Source: Mycolicibacterium doricum | Lineage (GTDB): Bacteria > Actinomycetota > Actinomycetes > Mycobacteriales > Mycobacteriaceae | Assembly: GCF_010728155.1 (NCBI RefSeq) | Contig: NZ_AP022605.1 | Location: forward strand, 2,356,001 to 2,420,000 | DNA length: 64,000 nucleotides | Direction of reading: 5' to 3' | Shown: positions 53,548 to 64,000 of the stretch, piece after piece | Numbering within the stretch: position 1 is the first letter of the stretch | How the letters are laid out: each line of letters opens with the position of its first letter | Position numbers and translations under genes: made by a program | The notes under the pieces: generated by a model | The model's input: only the letters and a program-made list of their open reading frames with translations | What the model was told of the DNA's origin: nothing | Databases searched by the model: none

Positions 53548-53981
53548 TCAGCCTCGGCCCGTTTCTTCAGATCCTTGAGCGCCGTCTCGGTCAACCGGCG
53601 CTCCGCCTTCCGTTTCAACAGACCGATCATCGGGATCATCAGGTCCACCGCGAGCTCATAGGTGACGTCTGTGCCCGAACCCTTCGGCGCCAGCCGGTAG
53701 GCGCCCGCCAGGGATTTCAGCAAAGAACTCGAAACCAACGTCCACGTCACGGAATTGCGGTCGGCGGGCCATTCGTAGGCCAGCACCATGGTGTCCTTGA
53801 GAACCGCCGCGTCGAGCACCAGCCGTGCCGTCTTGGGGTACCCGTCGGTGTCGGTCTCGAGCACTTCCGTCTCCCGGTACTCCTTGACCCAGTCCGGATA
53901 GGACCCGATGTCGGCGATGACGTCCATCACCGTCGCAGGATCGGCATCGATGTAGATGGTCTGCGCCGTCTTGTCCGCCAC
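53544..53981 (-). CDS. START/SRPBCC-domain protein (Rv2185c/TB16.3-like)
   Basis: This 145-residue protein starts MADKTAQTIYIDADPATVMDV and has the helix-grip fold of polyketide cyclase/START-like proteins, which hold hydrophobic ligands in a cavity. SYPDWVKEYRETEVLE and YRLAPKGSGTDVTYEL are family strands. It overlaps the ArsA-like ATPase by 4 bp. A ligand is not known. Confidence 0.88.
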   Translation of the reverse strand: MADKTAQTIYIDADPATVMDVIADIGSYPDWVKEYRETEVLETDTDGYPKTARLVLDAAVLKDTMVLAYEWPADRNSVTWTLVSSSLLKSLAGAYRLAPKGSGTDVTYELAVDLMIPMIGLLKRKAERRLTETALKDLKKRAEAE

Positions 53982-54036
53982 GTGCCCGCCCTCCTCAAGC
54001 CGAAATGTACCCTCATGCCCGCGGCTGAACCCACTG

Positions 54037-54426
54037 TCAGGTCAGCCGCGACACCCCCACCGGCCGCGATGCCTCCAGGGTCCGCTTGAGCTCGAACGCC
54101 ATCTTCTTACCCGCCACCCGCCGCGCATGGTTGACCTTGGCCAGGTTCATCTTCGCCAACTGCCGCGCGGAGACGCCTGCCGGTTCGGCGTGCAGGAAGT
54201 AGTGCAGGACCACGCCGTCCAGGGACGGTTCCAGCCAGACCTCCATGGTGCCGATCAGCGCGCCGGTCACCGTCCAGCGGTGCCCGACGGGCCCCCGGTC
54301 CTCCACGACGGTCAGCTTCAGGTCCGGCCACCAGCGCCGCCACTTGGCGGGATCGGCGACGGCGCGCCCCACGTCGGCGGGGTCGGCGGCAACGAACGTC
54401 TCGTCGGCGATCTGGATGCTGTTCAT
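54037..54426 (-). CDS. START/SRPBCC-domain protein (Rv2186c-like)
   Basis: This 129-residue helix-grip-fold protein starts [20 protein letters not shown], with [18 protein letters not shown] and a C-terminal helix [22 protein letters not shown]. It resembles its neighbour in fold but not closely in sequence, so the pair is probably an old duplication. It diverges from fadD15, 61 bp away. Confidence 0.85.
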   Translation of the reverse strand: MNSIQIADETFVAADPADVGRAVADPAKWRRWWPDLKLTVVEDRGPVGHRWTVTGALIGTMEVWLEPSLDGVVLHYFLHAEPAGVSARQLAKMNLAKVNHARRVAGKKMAFELKRTLEASRPVGVSRLT

Positions 54427-54487
54427 CGTCCCCCAAGCTTCACACACGGCGCCCCGCCGTAGCGCAGCGGCCGACTACGCTGGATAT

Positions 54488-56287
54488 GTGCCTGAGTTCA
54501 GTGTGCCCGCAACCTTCACGGTGGGTGAGCGCGACAGCGTCGTCAGTGCTGTCTTCGACCATGAGCGCGACGACCCCGGCCATGTCATCTTCCGCCGATT
54601 GGTCGACGGCGCCTGGACGGATGTGACGTGTGCCGAGGCTGCGGCCCAGATCCGTTCCACCGCGCTCGGTTTGATCGCGTCGGGCGTGCAGCCCGGTGAT
54701 CGTGTCGCGTTGCTCTCGGCGACCCGCTACGAGTGGCCGATCATCGACTTCGCGATCCTAGCCGTCGGCGCGCTGACCGTCCCCGTCTACGAGACGTCAT
54801 CAGCCGAGCAGGTCCGCTGGGTGCTCTCGGACTCGGGCGCGGTGCTGGTGATCGCGGAGAACGACGCCCACGCCGAGAAGATCGAACAGCTCCGGGGTGG
54901 GCTTCCCGAACTGCGCACGGTGCTGCGCATCGAAAGTTCGGGCGCCGGTGCGCTCCAGGCGCTGGCCGAGGCGGGCAGGGAGGTGGCGCCCGAGGAACTC
55001 GACAACCGGCTGGCCGGCATCCGGTCCGCCCAACCGGCCACCATGATCTACACCTCGGGCACCACCGGAAAGCCGAAGGGGTGCCAGCTCACCCACGCCA
55101 ACCTGGTCTACGAGATCCGCGGCGCCAAGAGCTGCTTCGAGACTCAGCTCGCCAAGGGTGAGCGGATGCTGGTGTTCCTGCCGCTGGCTCACGTATTGGC
55201 CCGCGCCATCACCATCGCCGCGTTCGCCAACAAGGTCACTCTCGGTTTCACCAGCGACATCAAGAACCTCGTCCCGATGTTCGGCGTGTTCAAGCCGACG
55301 CTGGTGGTGTCGGTGCCGCGAGTGTTCGAGAAGGTCTACAACACCGCCGAGCAGAACGCCCGCAGCGACGGTAGAGGCCGCATCTTCGACGTCGCCGCCG
55401 CGACGGCGATCGAGTACAGCAACGCCATGGACTCCGGCGGGCCCGGGCTGCTGCTGCGCGCCAGGCACGCGCTGTTCGACCGCCTCGTCTACGGCAAGCT
55501 GCGCGCGGCACTCGGCGGCGAATGCCGCGCGGCGATCTCGGGTGGCGCACCGCTTGGCACTCGCCTCGGCCACTTCTATCGCGGCGTCGGGCTGACCATC
55601 TACGAGGGATACGGGCTGACCGAAACCAGCGCTGCGATCACCGTCAACCGGGTCGACGACATCAAGATCGGTTCGGTGGGCAAGCTGCTACCGGGCAACA
55701 GCATGCGGCTCGGCGACGACGGCGAGTTGCTGGTCTCCGGCGGTGTGGTGTTCAGCGGCTACTGGCGAAACGAGGATGAGACCGCGAAGGCCTTCACCGA
55801 CGGCTGGTTCCACACCGGAGACCTCGGCGCGATCGACGATGAGGGATTCCTCACGATCATCGGCCGCAAGAAAGAAATCATCGTGACCGCCGGCGGCAAG
55901 AACGTGGCGCCGGCCATCCTGGAGGACCAGCTGCGGGCGCATCCGCTGATCAGCCAGGCGATGGCCGTCGGCGATGCCCGACCGTTCGTGGGTGCCTTGA
56001 TCACGATCGACCCCGAGGCGTTCGAGGGCTGGAAACAGCGCAACGGTAAGGACAGCGGCGCCTCGGTCGGCGACCTCGCAACCGACCCGGATCTGGTGGC
56101 CGAGATCGACACCGCGGTCAAACAGGCCAACCAGGCGGTGTCGAGAGCCGAGGCTATCCGCAGGTTCCGCATCCTTCCGGTGGACTTCACCGAGGACAGC
56201 GGTGAGCTCACCCCGACGCTGAAGGTCAAACGCAACGTGGTCGCCGAGAAGTTCGCCGCCGACATCGAGGCGCTGTACAGCGGCTAG
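54488..56287 (+). CDS. fadD15: Long-chain fatty acyl-CoA synthetase FadD15
   Basis: This 599-residue ANL-superfamily enzyme activates long-chain fatty acids to acyl-CoA via acyl-AMP. The AMP motif is [32 protein letters not shown] is the adenine motif, [10 protein letters not shown] binds ribose, and [18 protein letters not shown] leads to the hinge. The GTG at 54488 gives the known MtFadD15-like beginning; an ATG two bases earlier is out of frame. The stop overlaps the convergent pimB' gene by 4 bp. Confidence 0.94.
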   Translation: MPEFSVPATFTVGERDSVVSAVFDHERDDPGHVIFRRLVDGAWTDVTCAEAAAQIRSTALGLIASGVQPGDRVALLSATRYEWPIIDFAILAVGALTVPVYETSSAEQVRWVLSDSGAVLVIAENDAHAEKIEQLRGGLPELRTVLRIESSGAGALQALAEAGREVAPEELDNRLAGIRSAQPATMIYTSGTTGKPKGCQLTHANLVYEIRGAKSCFETQLAKGERMLVFLPLAHVLARAITIAAFANKVTLGFTSDIKNLVPMFGVFKPTLVVSVPRVFEKVYNTAEQNARSDGRGRIFDVAAATAIEYSNAMDSGGPGLLLRARHALFDRLVYGKLRAALGGECRAAISGGAPLGTRLGHFYRGVGLTIYEGYGLTETSAAITVNRVDDIKIGSVGKLLPGNSMRLGDDGELLVSGGVVFSGYWRNEDETAKAFTDGWFHTGDLGAIDDEGFLTIIGRKKEIIVTAGGKNVAPAILEDQLRAHPLISQAMAVGDARPFVGALITIDPEAFEGWKQRNGKDSGASVGDLATDPDLVAEIDTAVKQANQAVSRAEAIRRFRILPVDFTEDSGELTPTLKVKRNVVAEKFAADIEALYSG

Positions 56288-57411
56288 AGCAGTTCGGAGA
56301 GCCGGGCCGCGCGTGTAGGCCACTGCCACTTCTGCAGCGCCCACCGCCTGCCCTCGGCGCCCATCGCGGCGGCGCGCGCAGGATCGGCGAGCAGATCGCC
56401 GACCGCGGCGGCCACCGCACCGACGTCGGTGCCGTCGACGACCAGCCCGGTCTCACCGTTGCGGACGGTCTCCGGGGCACCGCCTGAGCGTCCCGCCACC
56501 ACCGGCACACCGCTCGAGGAGGCCTCGAGATAGACGATGCCGAGCCCTTCCACGTCCAGGCCGGCGCCGCGGGTGCGGCACGGCATCGCGAATACGTCGG
56601 CCATCGCATGGTGAGCGGGCAGTTCCTCGCCGGGGACGCCGCCGGTGAACCGCACATGCTCCCCGACGCCGTGCTGTTGGGCGAGGCGTTGCAGCGTGCT
56701 GCGATACGGACCGCCGCCGACGACCACCAGCGCCGCGCCCGGCACTCGCCGCCGGAGCGCGGGCATCGCCTTGATCAGCGTGTCCTGTCCCTTGCGGGGC
56801 ACAAGACGGGACAGGCAGACGACCACCGGGCGGTCCCCGAGGCCATAGCGGGTCCGCAGCTCCGCCCGCGCGGCCGGATCGGGGGTGAACCGGTCGGTGT
56901 CCACCCCGGGCGGGAGGTGTTCGAGCGCGGCGCGCGGTCCGAACGCGCCGGCGAACCGGGCGCGCGTGTAGCGGCTGACGAAGGTCACCACGTCGGTGGC
57001 TTCGCCGATGCGGCGCAGCGCCGTGCGTGCCACCGGCAGCATCGACCAGCCCACTTCGTGGCCGTGCGTGCTGGCGATCGCCCGGTCGGCGCCGGCCCGC
57101 CGGGCGACCGGCGTGAGCAGGGCCAGCGGCGCGGCCGCACCGAACCAGACGGTGTCGATGTCGTGGCTGACGACGAGGCCGCGCATCCGCCCGGCCACCG
57201 ACGGTTCGGGCAGCATCAGGGTGCCGGGGTGGCGGACCACCTCGAACACGGCTGCGCGGTCGTAGTCCGCGGCGTTCTTCCACGCCGGGGCGTAAACGGT
57301 CACCTCGTGGGCACCCGCCGCCACCACATGGTCGACGAAAGCCTCGAGGTAGTTTTGGATGCCGCCGGGGCGGGGCGGAAAGTCGTTGGTCACCAGCAGG
57401 ATTCGGGACAT
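56284..57411 (-). CDS. pimB': Phosphatidyl-myo-inositol monomannoside mannosyltransferase PimB'
   Basis: This 375-residue GT4 enzyme on the cytoplasmic face adds the second mannose (GDP-mannose donor) to PIM1, forming PIM2. The N-terminal [21 protein letters not shown] is the typical glycan-acceptor loop; [18 protein letters not shown] and the [20 protein letters not shown] stretch bind the nucleotide sugar. The gene lies 9 nt before the Rv2189c-like gene in position and is convergent with fadD15. Confidence 0.93.
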   Translation of the reverse strand: MSRILLVTNDFPPRPGGIQNYLEAFVDHVVAAGAHEVTVYAPAWKNAADYDRAAVFEVVRHPGTLMLPEPSVAGRMRGLVVSHDIDTVWFGAAAPLALLTPVARRAGADRAIASTHGHEVGWSMLPVARTALRRIGEATDVVTFVSRYTRARFAGAFGPRAALEHLPPGVDTDRFTPDPAARAELRTRYGLGDRPVVVCLSRLVPRKGQDTLIKAMPALRRRVPGAALVVVGGGPYRSTLQRLAQQHGVGEHVRFTGGVPGEELPAHHAMADVFAMPCRTRGAGLDVEGLGIVYLEASSSGVPVVAGRSGGAPETVRNGETGLVVDGTDVGAVAAAVGDLLADPARAAAMGAEGRRWALQKWQWPTRAARLSELL

Positions 57412-57420
57412 CGGAGCGGG

Positions 57421-58251
57421 CTAGCCCTGCCGCCACTGCCGCCAGCCGACCAGCACCTCATCGAGGTCGGATCCCAGCGTGTCTCGCACCGAGGTGGCCA
57501 GGTCATGGTGGCCGGGCCCGCACGCCCGCACATACAGCCCCCGCAACCGTTCGGGGCCGTAGCGATCGGCGACATAGGCGGCGAACCGCCACGCCCGGTC
57601 GTAGGCGAGCGAACGGGTGGGGCCTGGGGTGTCGAGTTCGCTGTCGGTGGGCAGGGCCGCTCTCGGATCGGGTGCCGCTGCCGCGTCGCGCGGGCGGGCG
57701 AGGTAGTCGGCGACGCCTTCGGTCAGCCAGCGCGGGGCATCGGCGGCGGTCTGCTCCCGCACCGCGTGGTGAAACATTTCGTGGCGCAGCACGGTGCGCA
57801 GGGATTCGTCGGTCATCGTGGCAGCCCCGGGGGCGAACACGATGCGGTCGGCGGTGGTCGCGGCCGCGATGTCGGCTCCGCCGCCGGCGAGTGCCGCGAA
57901 CTGCGGGTCCGACCCCGTCGCGACGATGACGATCTCGCGTCGCCAGTCCGGTCCCCAGAAGTCGGTCACCGCGTCGACGGCGGCCGGGAGTTCGGCGACG
58001 ACCCTGGAAAGCAGGGCAGCGCTGCGAGTACCGCCGAGTGGGACGAACTCCGCGCGGCGGCCGTCGGGCAGCTGTGTGGTGATGGTGGGGGGGCCGGTTG
58101 CCGTGGGCTGCGCGACGACGGCGTCGGCGGCGAGCGGCGGCGCGGCCGGCGGTTGCAACCGGGTGAGCAGCAGGACGGCGGAGAGAAACTCGGCCAGCAG
58201 CAGCGCGAGCAGTATCCGTCGGGGTCGGATGGAGCCGGGCCCGGTGGCCAC
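57421..58251 (-). CDS. Membrane-anchored zinc metallopeptidase-like protein (Rv2189c-like)
   Basis: This 276-residue protein has an N-terminal signal anchor (about 12-30) and an extracytoplasmic domain with a gluzincin-type site: HEMFHH (HExxH) followed after 16 residues by TEGVADYLA, whose Glu would be the third zinc ligand. This is the peptidase MA-like arrangement. M. tuberculosis Rv2189c is listed as a hypothetical protein; the catalytic motif suggests an active protease. It lies 5 nt after ripC and 9 nt before pimB'. Confidence 0.82.
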   Translation of the reverse strand: MATGPGSIRPRRILLALLLAEFLSAVLLLTRLQPPAAPPLAADAVVAQPTATGPPTITTQLPDGRRAEFVPLGGTRSAALLSRVVAELPAAVDAVTDFWGPDWRREIVIVATGSDPQFAALAGGGADIAAATTADRIVFAPGAATMTDESLRTVLRHEMFHHAVREQTAADAPRWLTEGVADYLARPRDAAAAPDPRAALPTDSELDTPGPTRSLAYDRAWRFAAYVADRYGPERLRGLYVRACGPGHHDLATSVRDTLGSDLDEVLVGWRQWRQG

Positions 58252-58256
58252 GGGAC

Positions 58257-59378
58257 CTAGTAGCGACGCACGTTGTGGATGGGCGCGTTGTGCACCGGAG
58301 CCACACGCACCGGGGTGCCGTAGGTCGACGCGTGAACCATCATCCCGTCGCCGATGTAGATGCCGACGTGCGAGGCGTCCGAGTAATAGGTGACGAGGTC
58401 ACCGGGCTGCATCTGCTCCGTCGACACCAGCTGCCCCCCGCGGGCCAGCGCCTGGCTGGAATGCGGCAGCGAGACGCCCTCCTGCTGGAACGCCCACATC
58501 ACCAGACCCGAGCAGTCGAATGCGTTCGGGCCGGATCCACCCCACGAGTACGGCGAACCGATACGGCTGAGCGCGGCCTGCACGGCGACGGCGCGGTTGG
58601 CTCCGACGGGCGCCGGTGGCGCGATGTCACCCGGCGGGATGGCCCCGGGCGGTGCGGCCAGCACACCGGGATCGTTGGTGGGAGGCACTGCAGCCGGCGG
58701 AGGCACCGCAGGCGCGGGCGGAAGCGCTGCCAGCGCCTCACGCTGGTTGGGCGTGAGCGCCTCGTACTGCGACTTGACGACGGCGATCTGGGTCTGCAGC
58801 CGGCTCTGCTTGTTCTGCAGATCGGCGCGGATCTGCGCGGCCTGCTCCGCGGCGGTCTTGGCGTCGGCGGCGGACCGCGCCGATGCCTGCTCGGCGGCGG
58901 CGGCCCGGGCGGTGGCGTCGCGGAAGCCCGCCATCCGTGCGGCCATCTCGCCCGCCATCGCCCGCTGCACCGAGAGCTGGTCGATGAACTGCTGCGGCGA
59001 GTCGGCGGTCAGGATCGCGCTCATCCCGTCGGTGCGACCGCCCATGTATTGGGTGGCCGCAACCTTGTTCACTGCCGACTGGAAGGTGGCCAGTTGGGCC
59101 TCGGCCTCATCGGCGGCGGCGAGGTCGGCGGCATGCTTGGCATCGGCGGCCTGCTGGGCGGCCAGCTTGTCGTTGAGCTCGAGCTGCGCCGAGTGCATGG
59201 CCTCGGTGGTCTGCTCGGCCTGCCGCGACAACTCGTTGAGCTTTGCCAGCGCATCGTCGGCTGGGTCGGCCAGCGCGCTGCCGGCCAGCACTGAACTGAA
59301 CATGGCCAGAGCCGCTATCGCACTGACTGCGGGTCGCTTAAGAACACCAATGCCCCACTGCGCGCGAACGAGCCTCAA
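58257..59378 (-). CDS. ripC: NlpC/P60 peptidoglycan hydrolase RipC
   Basis: This 373-residue secreted endopeptidase cleaves stem peptides in the cell wall. It has a signal peptide (about 1-38, ending in LAGSALA), a long coiled-coil domain (about 40-205) with alternating Ala, Gln and Glu, a Pro-rich linker, and the NlpC/P60 domain with C289 in NAFDCSGLV and histidines in ASHVGIYIGDG and VHASTYG. In M. tuberculosis RipC is activated by FtsX through its coiled coil. The start could be 33 bp downstream at the GTG before LKRPAVSAIAA. Confidence 0.92.
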   Translation of the reverse strand: MRLVRAQWGIGVLKRPAVSAIAALAMFSSVLAGSALADPADDALAKLNELSRQAEQTTEAMHSAQLELNDKLAAQQAADAKHAADLAAADEAEAQLATFQSAVNKVAATQYMGGRTDGMSAILTADSPQQFIDQLSVQRAMAGEMAARMAGFRDATARAAAAEQASARSAADAKTAAEQAAQIRADLQNKQSRLQTQIAVVKSQYEALTPNQREALAALPPAPAVPPPAAVPPTNDPGVLAAPPGAIPPGDIAPPAPVGANRAVAVQAALSRIGSPYSWGGSGPNAFDCSGLVMWAFQQEGVSLPHSSQALARGGQLVSTEQMQPGDLVTYYSDASHVGIYIGDGMMVHASTYGTPVRVAPVHNAPIHNVRRY

Positions 59379-59529
59379 GATTTGCGTCCTTCAACTGGCG
59401 TAACGAGCCGCCTCGAACTGCTCTAAGGTCTCAGATAGGTTACGAAACGGCACCGGGGTTGTCCAACAGGAGGCCAAACTTAACAGGTGCCAATGGCCGA
59501 TTTCTTCCGCTCTCTCCTCGCACGGCCCC

Positions 59530-59823
59530 TCAGGCAACGCCAGCATCGTTTTGCCGGTGAACTGGAACGAGCCGCAATCGCGGCGCCAATCCGCCTTCCG
59601 CCAGCGCTTCCAGTGCGCGACGTTCGTCGGCGAGCAACATGTCGGGAACCCCCAACAGCACACTGACGACACAGTCCCGACATCCCGGACCGCGCACCGC
59701 GCAGTCGTCGCAGTCGATGGTGACCGGCTCCGCCTCCACGCCCGGATCCGCCGAGCGGGGTTGGTGGCTTCGCGGTTGGTGGCTTCGCGGTTGGTGGCTT
59801 CGCGGTTGGTGACCCTGTGCCAT
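59530..59823 (-). CDS. Small Cys-rich protein with HQPRS N-terminal repeats
   Basis: This 97-residue ORF lies 151 bp upstream of ripC. After MAQG it has four copies of HQPRS encoded by a 15-bp repeat, then a conserved-looking body, [20 protein letters not shown], with four cysteines in two pairs that could bind zinc, and a helix [20 protein letters not shown]. The body looks like a small conserved actinobacterial protein; a start at GTG before TIDCDD would omit the repeats. I do not know its function. It is divergent from the exonuclease gene. Confidence 0.6.
   Translation of the reverse strand: MAQGHQPRSHQPRSHQPRSHQPRSADPGVEAEPVTIDCDDCAVRGPGCRDCVVSVLLGVPDMLLADERRALEALAEGGLAPRLRLVPVHRQNDAGVA
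59759..59811 (-). repeat. 15-bp tandem repeat, 3.6 copies, at the 5' end of the Cys-rich gene
   Basis: GGTTGGTGGCTTCGC (plus strand) is at 59759, 59774 and 59789, with a partial copy at 59804. Read on the minus strand in the gene frame it gives His-Gln-Pro-Arg-Ser units. The period is a multiple of three, so copy number can change without breaking the frame. Confidence 0.93.
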
Positions 59824-61680
59824 GTGGCCGTCCTCTCGATCGGTGGTGCCCGCACGCTAGCGGCGCCCACCGACACGCCGGCCGACAACTCCGCGGCCGG
59901 GTGGCACCAGCGCGCTGTCGGTGCCGCTCCCTACGTTCCTCGCATGGGTCAGCGCAGCATCGGTGCCGTCGGGCACGCGGCCGAACAGCTGTCGTTCGAC
60001 ATGGAGTCGCTGTCGTTGCGCGACACCACGTTCGTGGTCGTGGACCTGGAGACCACCGGGGGTCGCGCCACGGGCGACCGTCCAGATGCGATCACCGAGA
60101 TCGGCGCGGTGAAGGTCCGCGGCGGTGAGGTGCTCGGCGAGCTGGCCAGCCTCGTCGACCCCGGGCGCGCGATACCCCCGCAGATCGTCTCGCTGACCGG
60201 CATCACCACGGCGATGGTGTGCGCCGCGCCGCCCATCGAGTCGGTGCTGCCCGCATTCCTCGAATTCGCCCGCGGTGCGGTACTGGTGGCCCACAACGCC
60301 GGCTTCGACATCGGCTTCCTGCGGGCGGCGGCCCAACAGTGCCGGCTGACCTGGCCCCGCCCGCCTGTACTCTGCACGGTCAAGCTGGCGCGCCGCGTGC
60401 TGACCCGTGAAGAGGCACCCAGCGTGCGGCTGTCCGCACTCGCGCAGTTGTTCGGCGCCGAGACGACCCCGACCCACCGAGCCCTCGACGACGCCCGCGC
60501 CACGGTGGACGTGTTGCACGGGCTGATCGAGCGGATCGGCAACCAGGGCGTGCACAGCTACACCGACCTGCGCGCCTACCTGCCCGACGTCACGCCCGCG
60601 CAGCGCCGCAACCGACGCCTGGCCGACGGGCTGCCGCATCGGCCGGGGGTGTACCTGTTCCGGGGCCCCGGTGACGAGGTGCTCTACGTCGGCACCGCGG
60701 TGGACCTGCGCCGCCGTGTCGGGCAGTACTTCACCGGCGCCGATCCGAGGGCGCGGACGAAGGAGATGGCGTCGCTGGCCACCCGCGTCGACCACGTGGA
60801 GTGCGCCCACGAGCTCGAGGCGGGCGTGCGTGAGCTGCGCCTGCTGGCAGCGCACGCGCCGCCCTACAACCGGCGTTCCAAGTTCCCGCAGCGCTGGTGG
60901 TGGATCGTGCTGACCGATGAGGCGTTCCCGCGGTTCTCGGTCGTGCGCGCCCCCCGCCACGGTTCGGCGGTCGGACCTTTCCGGGCCCGCGGGGACGCGG
61001 TGCGGACCGCCGACGTGCTCGCCCGGTTCACCGGTGTCCGGACCTGCACCGCACGGCTCGCCCGCGCTGCGCGGCACGGGCCGGCCTGCGCCGAGCGCGA
61101 GCTGTCGCCGTGCCCGGCGCCGCGCGGCATCGACGCGGCGGCATATGCACCGGCCCCCCGCCGCGCCGCCGACCTCGTCGAGGGCCGCGACGACGCGCCG
61201 CTGGCCGCGGTGATCGGCGCGATCGCCGAGCTGGCCGCCGCCGATCGCTACGAGTCCGCCGCGCGGCTGCGCGACCACGCCGCCACCGGCATCGAGGTGC
61301 TATGGCGCGGGCAGCGACTGCGCGCGCTGGCCGGCCAGACCGAGCTGGTCGCGGCCCGCCCCGACAGCGGCGGGTGGGATCTCGCCGTCGTACGGCACGG
61401 GCGTCTGGCCGCCGCCGGCTGCGCGCGTCGCGGGGTGCCGCCGATGCCGGTCGTCGACGCCTTGACCGCCGCGGCGCAGACGGTGCTGCCCGAGCCCGCC
61501 CCGCTGGGCGGTGCGCTGGTCGAGGAGACCGCGCTCATCGCCCGCTGGCTCACCACCCCCGGGGTGCGGATCGTGCGATGCGAACCCGGCTACGCCACAC
61601 CGATCGGCGCGGCGGGTCGCTGGCTGGGGTGGGCGGATACCGCCCGCTCGGCACGCCTGGCCGCCGAACAGGCAAACCGC

Positions 61681-63562
<1,882 letters not shown>

Positions 63563-63593
63563 ACAGGGTCTTCAGCCGACGAGAAGGGGTTCG

Positions 63594-64000
63594 ATGATCA
63601 GCAAGTCCCGCCGACGGTTTCGCCGGCGCCTGTCGGCCGCGGTGCTGCTGCTGGTCGGACTTGGTGTCGCGGGCGGTGTCGCCGCCACGCTGACGCCGGC
63701 ACCGCAGGTGGCGGTGGCCGACGAGTCGCAGTCGGCGCTGCTGCGCACCGGCAAAGAGCTCTACGACATGTCCTGTGTGACTTGCCACGGCAGCAACCTG
63801 CAGGGCGTGCCCGACCGTGGGCCGAGCCTGATCGGTGTCGGCGAGGCGGCGGTGTACTTCCAGGTCTCGACCGGCCGCATGCCCGCACGCCGCAACGAGG
63901 CCCAGGCACCGGACAAGCCGGCTGTCTTCGACGAGGCGCAGACCGATGCGCTCGGCGCCTACGTGCAGGCCAACGGTGGCGGCCCCGTCGTCCCCCGCGA
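63594..64000 (+). CDS. qcrC: Cytochrome bc1 complex dihaem cytochrome c subunit, N-terminal part
   Basis: The window ends inside this gene. The visible 135 residues include a basic start ([13 protein letters not shown]), a membrane anchor (about 14-35) and the first haem c site, C61-x2-C64-H65 (CVTCH). QcrC carries two haem c groups and passes electrons from the Rieske centre straight to cytochrome oxidase, replacing soluble cytochrome c. The ATG at 63594 follows GAAGGGG, gives the conserved beginning and is preferred; the same frame opens 43 codons earlier at 63465 through the repeat array. Confidence 0.93.
   Translation, partial: MISKSRRRFRRRLSAAVLLLVGLGVAGGVAATLTPAPQVAVADESQSALLRTGKELYDMSCVTCHGSNLQGVPDRGPSLIGVGEAAVYFQVSTGRMPARRNEAQAPDKPAVFDEAQTDALGAYVQANGGGPVVPR

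Overview
The window is a high-GC actinobacterial chromosome segment, almost certainly from a rapidly growing Mycobacterium (Mycolicibacterium). The evidence is an MmpS/MmpL pair, a monomeric diflavin nitrate reductase of the M. smegmatis NasN type, and a long block that follows, gene for gene, the M. tuberculosis order from about Rv2144c to Rv2194 (homology and order recalled from memory, not searched).

Layout. 1-3.9 kb: tail of a PIN-domain toxin, an intergenic region with a terminator and a promoter/operator, then a translationally overlapping mmpS-mmpL pair. 3.97-12.9 kb: nitrate assimilation, with a fused nitrate reductase and a NarK transporter on the minus strand and a divergent small gene-nirB-nirD operon on the plus strand. 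Together they import nitrate and reduce it through nitrite to ammonium; GlnR-like repeats lie in the control regions. 13-19.9 kb: an accessory zone in decay, with a PknH-like lipoprotein, remnants of a phospholipase D-like gene, a frameshifted serine hydrolase split by an IS200/IS605 element, a glutamine amidotransferase, an eroded epimerase, and a phosphoribosyltransferase.

19.9-40.4 kb, all on the minus strand: the division and cell-wall cluster. In transcription order it reads mraZ, rsmH, an FtsL-like gene, pbpB, murE, murF, mraY, murD, ftsW, murG, murC, ftsQ, ftsZ, pgeF, yggS, sepF, yggT, wag31 and a small membrane protein. Most upstream genes overlap by 4 bp. A four-repeat MraZ box precedes mraZ.

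40.7-64 kb: cell-envelope and housekeeping genes. These include lppM, a polyprenyl synthetase, the lipomannan mannosyltransferases (mptA and the Rv2181 type), pknL with its substrate Rv2175c, aroG, an exoribonuclease, an acyltransferase, an ArsA-like ATPase, two START-like proteins, fadD15, pimB', ripC, an exonuclease/GIY-YIG protein, trpD, ctaE and the start of qcrC.

The most unusual signal is a set of short tandem repeats placed exactly at translational junctions. Two leader ORFs encoding nearly the same peptide chain nirB to nirD by overlapping stop and start codons. A four-unit leader ORF of the same sequence family ends in an ATGA overlap with the ftsZ start. Seven 15-bp units, each with an in-frame ATG, begin at the ctaE stop and run toward qcrC. 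Two other repeat arrays (59.8 kb and 45.3 kb) sit at a gene start and at a convergent gene junction.
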